Assembly (NCBI RefSeq): GCF_015832195.1
Contig: NC_052032.1
Coordinates: 1,680,618-1,744,617 of the forward strand
DNA length: 64,000 nucleotides
Source: Motacilla alba alba
Lineage: Eukaryota; Chordata; Aves; Passeriformes; Motacillidae
Direction: 5' to 3'
Below, in pieces: positions 22,277 through 32,776 of this stretch. The notes under the pieces were generated by a model that made no database searches, was not told the origin of the DNA, and saw only the letters and a list, made by a program, of their open reading frames with translations. A program made the position numbers and the translations under genes. Every line of letters starts with the position of its first letter. The stretch's first letter is position 1.

Positions 22277-25010
22277 GCTGGAGAAGACTTTGCAAGAGGA
22301 AGCTCATCACCAGTGTCCAAGAAGTCATGCTTTATTGCAGAAAGACTTATTTATTGGCACAGGGAGCCCTTCACAGCCCGACGGGAGGCAGCAGTGCTCA
22401 AGGGAGGGAAGGAGGAGCCCTCGAAGTGTCGGCAGGAAAAGTCTCCTGGGCCAAGAGAGACTGGAGGGAAGGGGGTGACAGTGACACCTCGCTGGCCTCA
22501 GTCCGAGCCGTGGGGCCTCAGGAGGAGCTGTGTGAAACGAGGACAGGATGGAGTTCCTGGCAGAACTGAGCTGTTTTGGGTCAGAATGGGCCAGATTTGA
22601 TTCCAGGTCCTTTTAAAGACTTTTGAAGCTCAGGTTTTCTTACAAAAAAACCACAAACCGTATTAACCCATGCACTACAGTGAAGAAGTCACCAGAGCAC
22701 AGAGGGAGCAGGGGGTTGTCCTGGTGGGACTTTCTGTGCTGGGAGTCCTGGAGAGCAAGGACTGCTATACCTACTCCTGCAAGCTTAGAGCAAGATGATC
22801 CCATTTCCATGTGAATATATACTGGGATATAGAATTGAAATCTTCTTTTTTTGTTTGTTTGTTTTGTTTAATAGAAAATAAGTGCAATTTTTATAGCGAG
22901 GGAGGGGGTAAAATCCCTCCTGATATTTAATCAGTTAAAAATAACACACCATAACCAATAGATGAGGTATTTTTGGTCTGCTTGAAAATATATTCAGAAT
23001 GGTAATATATCTTCTGTAGACATATTTAATCACCAGCAAACATGGTTTTAACATAAGTTAGCAGACTCTGCATGTCTGCTGCAATGGTTGTGTTCCTTTC
23101 AGAGTAGCTGTGCTGCACTATCTGTACGTGCTCTCACAAATGTGTAGTTCTCCTCCAGTTAGCCACAACTTCATTACTTTCTATTTTGCTGCTTGCAAAA
23201 CTATGGAACTTTAGTTTTGCTGAAATACTTTAGGTTAGAAACACGGGACCTGGCTGGGAAACCTCCGTCAGGCTCACTTTGGTATAAAAATGAATTAGAA
23301 ATTAATAGCCATGGTAATTAATTGTTCATGCCAGTGTTTTGCTGTGTGTTGGGAGAGGAACTCTCTTCCTGTGTGGAGACCCCTCTGAGGGGGCTGAGCA
23401 CTGAGGCATTTGGGAGAAATGCTTCTGGAGGGACACAGCACAGGCTTGGAGCATGAGTTTGACTCTTTGTTCACTTGATTGCCAGTTGTTTGTGCATAAC
23501 CCACCCCTTTTCCCCTGACCTGTTTCTTGGTCTGAGCTGCTCAGCCCCTTCCTGTGGAGGACAGAGAAAACCCTGAGCTCTGTCAGAGCAGCCTGAGAGC
23601 CCAGGTCTGTACTTGATATTTGATGGTACCTTTTGGAATCTATTTATTTTGTTTGGTAAGGGGGTGCTTTTTTGGTTTTGGGAATGGGGCTTTTTTCACA
23701 TTCTACTGTCCTTTCAGAGGACAAATAGAGTCTGTGTAGGTCACTGGCAATTCTGGGACGTGACACAAGTTATTTCTTTTACAAGCAAAGGAAGTAACAG
23801 GGAAGGATTACCTTATTTTCCTGATTTCCTGGTATCTCAGATTTGTTGACTGTGAAGTGAAGGAAAACATATGTACAAATCTTCTTTTAACTACTTACAA
23901 AGAGAACTTGGTGTTCTGATCTGTAGAGTCCTCCTTTCCCTGTGCCATACCTGTGGTTGTGATTTTGGGGAGCAGGCCTCTGGCTAGAACTGCTGAACCC
24001 TTTACATTTAGAGCAGTTTTTTAGCAAAACTTTTGAAGAAATAATGTACATCCAGTAAGGAGAGGAATGGGTGGAGAGAGGTAAAGTCACTGAAAGCCAC
24101 ACAGACAGGTGTGGGCTGTTGCCTCCCCTAGGCTGGGAGCTTTGGTAGCCACGTCTCATCCCTGGACTCAGTCAGGTTTGCCAGACTTACAGTGAAGGGG
24201 AGAACAGGCACCAGTCTGTAGCTTTTGGAAGAAAATGCCAGATATAAAAGAAAAAGAATCCCAAATTCATGCCAATTACTGTTTAGCATTGGAGCTTCCA
24301 CCAGCTCTGCGGTGAGAGGTGGGAGCCAGAGGTGCGCTGAAAGCACAAAGTCATTTTATCTGGAGAAGGAAATGATTGTGGGAGGATTAAAATGCTGACA
24401 CAAAACTCTCTCCCTTTCTGACCCTTTCACCTCCTAACTGGGGACAGGCAAACTGTTCTTCCTTTCTCAAATCCCAATTCAGTGAACTTGGTAGCATGAA
24501 TGTAGCATTGTGCAACTATTGAAAATCTTATTTAACCCCCAAAGGGCCCATTTTTGTATCCAGTTGAGTGATTTCTCTGTAGAATTGTTGTATATCCTCA
24601 CTGACCACTTGTAGTGCTTGGGGTGCAAAGTAGAAGGTAGATTGTACAGTAATTTCTGTGTTGGAATGGACACTATGGAATGTTCTCCTGGTGCAGTTTA
24701 TGGGATATGACAACTCGTGAATGCATTTCCCTCCAAAGATCTATATTCCTCATAGCTTGTGATGTTTATGACATGAACATTCTTTTCCTTTGTAGCATTC
24801 ATATGCCTAAAGAGATGAAATTCTCTCAGAGCCGTGACTGGAATAGAGTTGTGATGTTTGATGTCCTGTGCGCAGCAGCGTCCTTGGAGTTAACCACTGG
24901 TGACAGAGGAAAACGCTTTTATTCCCCTTTTTTACTGGTGGAGTTTTTCAGGTGGCTGCTGGGAAAGGAAGGGGTCAGCAGAGGCAAATAAAAATTGTAA
25001 TTATTTAAAC
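22277..25010 (+). other. NSMF: NSMF 3' untranslated region and candidate poly(A) site
   Basis: No open frame resembles a protein here. The first canonical hexamer downstream of the stop is AATAAA at 24987-24992, after a long AT-rich stretch, so the 3' UTR may be about 2.7 kb. An earlier variant ATTAAA lies near 24388. The true end cannot be decided from sequence alone. Confidence 0.5.
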
Positions 25011-27200
25011 TTTAGAGGTAAAAATAGAGCCTGGAACTTTCTCAGTGAGACCAGCCTGTAAAGGATGAGCCCAGCATGGTCCCAGCCAGGACAGCTCCAA
25101 GGCCCCGTGTGTTCCTCACCCCCTGTGCTCCTGCAGCATCCCCTGGAGGTTCTGGGGCTCCCCCAGTGCCCTGCCTGGGGCAGCTGTGGCTGCTGGGCAC
25201 ACGGGACAATCTGCCGTTCCTCTCCTACCTGTTCCTGCAGCTCTCACCACCCTGCTCTCGGGGCGTGTCTGAAACCAGTTCTGTCCTGCGCCGCCGGCAG
25301 TTCCGTGTGCCTGGGCTGGGTGAGCAGCGAGCGAAGAGCAGCTCCATCCCCACTGCCCTGTCCCACCAGGGAACTGCTGCTCCTCTGTGCTCTGGAACTG
25401 CCTTTAGCAGGGCCAGGAGAGTGGGGACACCTGGTTCCCTTGAAGAGAAGCAGATGGAGCTGCTGATCGGATGGCTGAGCTGGCTGCCAGCTCTGGCTGT
25501 TCACCAGCCTCGGGTGGGGTTTGTGCTGCCCTCGCTGGAGGTGGTGTTGGATGTGACCCCAGCCCGAGCCTGGGTAAATGTGTTACCATGTGTTAAATGT
25601 GATAAATGTGTCATGGCCCGAGCTGGCAGTGTCACCTCCAGGACAGGAGGGGGCAGGAAGGGCCTCATCTGTCCCAGCCCTGCTCCTCAGCCTGGCTCAG
25701 TGCTGGGGGTGCCCCAGGATGTTCTCTGGTGCCTGCAGGGAATGTTCACTCAGCTGGAGAGGCCTGGGGGATCATAGGCTCTGTGGATGTGGCACTTTCA
25801 GAGGGGCTTTTCTCTTTTCCTCTTGTGTGGCTGGGAAGGAAAGGGAAGAAAATTCAAGTTACCCATGGATATAGAAATAGGTAGAAACAGATAAAGCTTT
25901 TTGCACCTCTGCTCATGCTGCAGCCACCAGCTTCCCTTTGCAGCTGACCTCCAGGCCTGGGGTGGGAAACATGAATTCCCAGATAATCCCTTCCTGTGTT
26001 AAAAAAAAAAAAAAAAAAGAAAAAAAAGAAAAATCCTTGTAGCTCCAGCAAAACATCTGACTGCAAAAAGTACCCAGCCAGCTCATCCTGCCCATGTGAG
26101 GACTCAGGACTCTGCTATGGGATCCCACCTGCTCCCACCTCTGGAGCCACCAAAGGCAGTGAAGGGGCTTGGCCTCTGTGCAGGAAACTCCAGGAAGGAA
26201 TTTATTTTTCATTCCTCAGCCTGGACTTGCTGCCTGGAGCTCAGCACAGGGTTCCTGCTTCCAGCGGTGTGTCCATGTGCTCCCGTGTGCTCGCCCCCAG
26301 GCTCTGTCCCAGCTCTGGGGGATGCTCCCCGTGCAGGGAGGTGAGAGCTGGGATGCGGTGTCAGCACTGCTCGGGATCCTGGCCCAGAGCCACCCCACAA
26401 ACAGCTCCTGCTGCTCCTGCCTTGCTGACCTGTGCCTGGCAGTTCCTGTTGCCAGGCTCTGCTGGCAGGGCTGCTCGGCACCCTCAGCAGCACAAGTGGG
26501 GTTGGCTGAAGGAATGGAAAATGCTGGTTATAAACAGCCAGCCTGGCAGGATCTGGGAGCAGGAGTGTGTCCTTAATCCCGGCCCCATTCTTAATCCCAC
26601 TGGAGATGGAATGCCAGGCTCGCTCTGTTCTCTTGGTTTAAATGTAAACATTCAGCCTCTCACAAGCTGGTTTGAGTCACACTGGGATATTATTCATGTC
26701 TTAGTCCAAGATAAGATATGTTACGGTGTGAGTGAGAAAATCCTTCCAGTTGGCACCTGCTGGCAGAGCCCTCCACCAGGGGCTGTGCCCTCCTTCCTGG
26801 GGAACTGGGCCCCACTGCCAGGTGGGCTCAGGTAAAGCTCAGCTCAGGTCAAGCTGAGTTGCTCTGTGTTCTGGGTTTTGCTGTGCCAGTCCCTGGAGCT
26901 GGGGACAGCTCTTCCAGAGCATCCCAGTGTCCTCCCAGGGGCTACTGAGTGGTGATACCATTTTCCACATCATCTGTAAAGACTTTGTGATCCTGTATTT
27001 TGTCCCACTGACTACAGCCTACCCCTGGCTTTCTGCATCTTCCATGGAAGTGGTTTTTAATTCTCATTCTGGAAACACAAGCCAAAGTCAACTGGAAACT
27101 GTTACTGGCAAGTCAGCCTGTTAATGATCTCCTCTGTGGGAGCTGAGGGTGTAAATGGGTGGTTAAAGGGCCCTGGCCCTGATTGGGATCATTGTTATTC
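25011..27200. other. Intergenic, no gene recognised
   Basis: GC-rich sequence with a poly(A)-like tract at about 26000-26034 (A runs broken by single G). Open frames across it have no family resemblance, no exon-like splice signals in register, and biased composition only. Confidence 0.6.
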
Positions 27201-27234
27201 CCCGGTGATCCTGCTGGGTCATGGGCACAGTTGA

Positions 27235-28185
27235 TGGTAAGATAACGTCTTGCTGGGGCAGTGCATGATCTATCAAAGAGCACCAGGAACCAGCAGCAGC
27301 TTTGGTTCAGAAACAACTTCAGCCCAATTTACTGCCAGTCAGTGTGAGAAATGTAAAGACTGAAAGGAATAAACATTGTGGACATTAAATGTAAAGAATC
27401 CATCTGAAGAGAAACAACATTGCTTTTTTCCATAAATGTTTAGTAAATATTAAAGAACTAATGAAACCTAATAATTTTTCACAGTATTGTATTGCTTTTA
27501 CAGTATCCATAAAAGTGACATAGGTAAGAACAGATAAGACCCATCACAGGTTGTTGCCCTGTTCCGAGAATCGGGATAATTACTCAGTTCTTTGGGCATT
27601 CCAAACTTCCTTATCTCAGCCTCCCAGTGGCCTGGTGATAATCACAGCAGGAGTGCCCTATAAACCTTTAGCAGGAGGAACCTCTCCACCTGCACTGCTG
27701 AGCTGAGAGACCCCCCAAGCACCCGAGGGAGCCACGTGCTGGTCCCATGTCCTGGGGTGGCCCCTGCTGTGCTTTTTCCCCTCTCTACAGCCTCACCCTT
27801 GGGCACAGCCCCTGCCCTGCCCCCCCTCTCCTCCCAGGGCTGCAGGGATGCAGGGTTCTACCTGGGGAACGTTTCTCACTGAGTGACTGAGCCTCTGCCG
27901 AGGCTGTGGGCTGCTCACTGGCCAGGGACTGGTCACTGCCACCATCCCCTGGTCTCTGGCTCAGGACCAGCTCAAATGCACACTGGGTGGATTCAAAAGG
28001 CTTGAGTGAGAAGTGGGGGGTTATGAGATAATTGGCTCCTAATTTGTATTTTCATTGCTAAGTCTCGATTGCAGTCATACAGACCCACCTACAAGATGCT
28101 GTAAAGGTGGAGCTGGTGCAGAGCTGGGAATTCAAGGACAGGGATCTTTGCCCTTACCTTTGCAATGCCCTAAAAAGAGATAAAC
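27235..28185 (+). promoter_or_regulatory. Candidate TATA promoter or enhancer with clustered GATA motifs
   Basis: TATAAA at 27659-27664 is preceded by WGATAA-type motifs: AGATAA at 27240, AGATAAG at 27532, the inverse CTTATCT at 27610 and TGATAA at 27636. Further copies lie near 28025 and 28178. The element looks like a tissue-restricted promoter or enhancer, but no convincing coding exon follows it. Function is inferred only from motif density. Confidence 0.35.
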
Positions 28186-31050
28186 ACAGCCAAGCGAGGC
28201 CCCTGAGCAGGGATCCTGCTCCCTGCTGTGCCCCTGTGCTCAGACCTGACTTTGCTGGGGGTTCAGGTGGGGGTGGCTGAAGGAACCAAACGGGTTTGGT
28301 GTTCCCCATCCCAGGGAGCCAGGCTGGAGTTGTACCCAAACGTGCTGAATGGGCTGTAGCTTTTCTGCTGTGTATTTCCTGTTGTTCTTTAATAACACTA
28401 TTCCTGGAACTGGGGTGACTTCAGATGTGATACCAAGCAACAACACAACCTTAGCTCTCAAGGGCTGGGAGCCAGCACCCTTTTGGGATCTTTTTCCCCT
28501 TGGAGTTCAGGCACCAGTTTTCATTTCCAGCTCCCTTTGCTTCTGCAGAGTGAGGGGACATCAGCAGCTTTCTGAACAAAAACTTTGGTGCCTGAGTATC
28601 AAGGAGAAAAGGAAAGAGTGGCAATGGGTCTGGTGAATGTGGAGAAGGAGAGATTATGTCCAGAAATGCCCCTAAACTCTGAGATGATTGAGCAAGTTTC
28701 TTTCAGCTTCCACAGAAAAAGAAGCAATGTTTTCAAAACAATGGGGGGAGCCCCAGACCACTTCAGTGGAACTGATCAGTTGACAAACCTTGCAAAGACA
28801 AACCACTCTGCTGATTCTGACTCTGCTCTCTGTGGGGTTCAGAGGGAGCTGACAGTGTCCTGCTCCTTTCCAAACCCAGCTAGAGTGCAGGCCAGTGTGG
28901 CTGCAGCCATCCCTGCTGGCTCCACACAGACCTGCCTGGCACGTCCAGGCACTCGGAGCCCTCCTTGCTCTCCCATCCCAGCAGGAAGCTGAAGGCACAG
29001 CAGGGGCACAAGGAGCTGGAAAAGAGCCCTGGGGTTGGAGAGCCCAACCTGGAACATGCTGGTTTGGGGCCAAAATGGTCTTGAGGTTAATGGAGAGTTT
29101 TGAAAACAAAGACTATGATCTCCCAGGTCTCGGTGGCCCTGGAGCAGCAGGCTGGCTCCTTGGAAAAGTGAGAAGGAGGTTCCAGTGACCCCAGCAGCCT
29201 TGCTGTGGTTTCTGGCTGCTGCTGCCGTCCAGGGCTGGGGACAACCCTGCCTGACTCAGGAGCGCCCTGCCATCTCTGCTGCCTCAGCTTCCTCTGGGAC
29301 TCTGCTGCTTTGTGTAGCATAACCAGGCCTCGAGTGCACAAATGTTTCTAGGGCTAAAGACATCATTTAATAAAAGGAGACGTTTCTGGGAAAGCTGTTT
29401 TTTTCTCATTTTTGTTGTTGTTATTGTCGTTCTCTGGCTGAGTTTATAAACCCAGGAAACGGCACTCGGCAGATGCTGTGTGAGGGAAATGAGGTGTGAT
29501 GAACCTGTGGTGCAGGTGAGGAACCTACAGGCACTGGCACCTCTGCATGGCAGCAGCTGAACACAGGAGCAGAGCTCATGAGAGACAAATGGCCCAGGTG
29601 CAGCTAAAAGGGGAGGAAAGCAAAAAATCCTGATAATTTAAACAAGGGACCATCTGAGAGCCACAAATCCAGTCATGGGGATAGGACAGGGATAGCTCAG
29701 AGTGATTCAGGTTCCTGCAGCATCTGCGGCTTAGTGAGCATGGGGTGCTAAGGAATTTAGAGCGCATTAGGGATTGTGCCTCTTCCTGGGAGGAAGGCTA
29801 ATCCCTGAGCACCCTCCCAGACACAGAAACAGGGCCCTGGAGAAATCCAAGGGAGGTTAAAGGCCTGGTAATCCCCCTGGGGAAAACAGACCCGGCTCCA
29901 AACCAGCATGTCCCCAGGAGGGCAGAAGACAAGGAATGAATTCTGATAAAGCACTTTCTCTCCCACAGGCCTGTTTGAGTGAAATGCCACTGGCTTGAAC
30001 TCCCGGGTGCAATTTTCCCCTTATCTCCAATGCTGACAGTCACCTGCATGATCGTCTTCTGGCAGATGTGGTAACTGCAGCCCCTCAGCACAAAGAGAAA
30101 CAGGCTGGACAACTCTGTCATTTGAGCCATTTTTCTTCAGCCCTGGGATCTCAGCCTCCGTTTCTCCATCCTCCCCATTTGGGGATATTCTCCATGTGCC
30201 ACCACCACAGTGAGGTGGGATGTGCCATATTCACCTCAGCTGTGTGACAGATGACAGAAATCAGCTTTGATCCCTTACTACCCACTGCACAGCCTTCTGG
30301 CACCACTGGTGCCTGGAGGGCCTGGTGCCCACAGAGATGGTCTTGATTTTTTATCCTTTGTCCTGGAACCATTCCACGTGCTGTGGTTTTAAATCAGCAC
30401 CATGAGGTACAAAGTCAAACTTGCTGGAGAAGCCCAGTCACAAGGGATTACTTTTCCCTGTTGCTTCTCGCCTCTCCCTTGGTGCTCTGTTGCAGGCAGT
30501 GGGTGATGGACACAAACTGGAGTGGGAGCTGAGCAGGGACCCGAGTTTAAGGTGAAATCACCCAGAGTCATGCTGGGCCCTGCTCTCTGCCTGTCCCCTC
30601 GTCCCCTGGCTGTACTTGGGGCTGTTCCTCTGACCCAGCCCCTGTCGTGCTGTCTCTGCCACCTCCTCTTGCAGCTCCGCAGCCGCATCAGCCGTGCCCC
30701 GGCTCTGTCCGTGCCCCGCGATGGCACTTTGCCATCACAGCCTCCCAGTGCTGGCCCCTGTCATCATCACACCTGGGTTTTGTAATCGAGCACTCCCTCT
30801 TGTGCCAAAATACGAGCGGGATTCCCGGGAGCCTCTTGGGACCAGCACCGGGCACTCGGCCGGGGCTCCCCGCGGGTGTAAACACAGCGGAGCGGGGGAT
30901 TAGCTCCAGGGCACTCCGGCCAAGTCTCGCTGCCCAGCCCTTGACACTGTTTCACTGACTCAGCCGAGGCTTGGAGCAGTTGACAGAAATGATAGAAGGC
31001 TCTCAAATCCTAACTGGCAGGGGAGGGGATGAATAATGGCTGGATTTAAT
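28186..31050. other. Intergenic, no gene recognised
   Basis: No protein family, RNA gene or well-bounded repeat is visible. CpG content begins to rise after about 30.6 kb towards the TPRN island. Confidence 0.55.
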
Positions 31051-31955
31051 GTTTTGTTCTAAAGGCGGGCGGGCATGCAGCGGAACTAGCAGATGTCAGG
31101 TTCAATGTCCACAAAGGGAGGCGCTTTCTTTGCGCCAGGTGCAGCAAAACTGTGTGGGATTCATTATTTCAGGATTTACGGGCTTTACACAGGCTCAAAA
31201 GCCAACCAGACAAGACCACGAAAGAGAAATCCATTGAGATCTCCGAGCACAAAGGCACATTGTTGGCTCTGGACGTGCCTGAGCCATGAGTCACCAGAGG
31301 CGGGGAAATGTCTCTACCCGCTCGCTCCGCTCTTTATCCTCAACCCCGGGCACCCGCTGTGGCCCGGCGAGTGCCGGAGGCAGATGGTGCGTGATGGACC
31401 TGCGCTTGAGGGAGCACGGCAGGTCATGCGTGAGCCTCACATCAGCCCGGAGTTATCTGAGGTGAAGGCGCGGAGCTGCCTCCTCCCCGGAGCGCCGCCG
31501 CGCAGCTCCGCGGGGCGCACAGCCCAGCCGGGCCCCGGCACGGGCGGCCTCGGCAATAAAAGCTATTTCCAGTGGTATCATTCCAGGTCCCGTTCGAAGA
31601 GGGTGCAATTGCTCTGTTGCGGCTCGGGAGTGCAAAGGTAGGAGCCTTATCAGCAGGATACGGAGCTGCTCCCGTAAACACACCTGTGCTTTCGGCTCCC
31701 AGCGGGGGCAGCCGCCCGTGCCGGGCGCGGCTCGGGGACCTCCCCGAGTCCTGCCCAAAGGTAATTTTATGTCACGGCGTGCCGTGTGCCCCGAGTCTCC
31801 CAGGCGAGGATTTGGGAGGCGTGGGAAGTGCTGCGCTGCCGAGCGATCGTTTCCTGATTGCACACACTTCCCAAAGACACCTGCGGGCGGCTGATAACAG
31901 GCGCTGACTGGAAATAACGCCGCGGCGGCACTTGTGTGTCCAACCAGCGGCTGCC

Positions 31956-32115
31956 ATGAATCACTGAACCACAGAATAGCCGGGCTTGGACGGGACCTCT
32001 GGAGATCGTCCTGTCCAACCCCCTGCCAAGACAGGGTCACCCGGAGCAGGTGACACAGGAACGCTTCCAGGTGGGTTTGGGATGTTTCCAGAGAGGGAAG
32101 ACTCCATGACCACAC
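31956..32115 (-). mobile_element. CR1 LINE 3' fragment
   Basis: Reverse complement of the CR1 3' end: aatcactgaaccacagaata, then cggacct/ccaacccc segments and aacgcttccaggtgggtttg. It lies about 0.7 kb upstream of the TPRN start codon, inside an otherwise CpG-rich promoter region. Confidence 0.8.
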
Positions 32116-32776
32116 CCAAGCAGCAAAGAGAAAAATGGGAAAATTGTTCTCCCGCTCTGCTGTCATGTGCCGTGGAAAACTCCACTTGTGTCCATCAGAA
32201 CTCTCCTTAAAACACTCCTCTGACGGTCCAGGTACCACAGACACTGCTCCAGAGTCAGGGCCTGATTCCCTGCTCCTTCACAGGCACCTGCTCCGCCGGG
32301 GACGGCGCATGACAGCCCAAGGGTGACCTCGAAAGGCGTTTATCGATCCTGTCCTCGGCTGGCACCAGACGGACCAAGGGTGGGGGAATAGGCACATACG
32401 GGTGTTTTGTGTGTTTTGGGATTCTGGGTCCATCACCAGGGCTCGTGCCCCGGACCGGGAGTCTCCCGTGTGAGGGGAGGGCGATGCGGGCGGCGGGGCC
32501 CGGCCGGTTCCCAGCCCGGGGATGCGGCATCACCTCAGGTCACCACACCACCATGCCCGGGCCCCGCCGCTGTCCGGCAGCCCCAGGGCCCTCGTCCCGG
32601 GCAGCGGGGGCGGAGCGCTGACCCCGGCCCGGAGCCGGCCGGGAGCGGGGCGGCCCCGGCGCACCTCCGGCCCCGCCCTGGCCCCGCGGGGGACGGCCCT
32701 GCCCGGCCCGGGGGCGGTGCCGCGGGGCCGCCCCGGTGCGGCGGGGCCCGGCCCGCAGAGCCCCAGCGCCGCCGCC

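Noticed and set aside
26000..26034. Poly(A) tract as the tail of a processed pseudogene
   Set aside because: Upstream sequence shows no recognisable mRNA-derived coding sequence and I see no flanking target duplication.
25076..26835. Two open frames of 233 and 279 codons downstream of NSMF
   Set aside because: Proline/serine/cysteine-rich translations with no motif, no splice context, one starting in a poly(A) tract (KKKKKK).
27749..27880. A short frame (MSWGGPCC...) just downstream of the TATA box at 27659
   Set aside because: Only about 44 codons, no signal peptide or family match and no convincing donor site; insufficient to call a gene.
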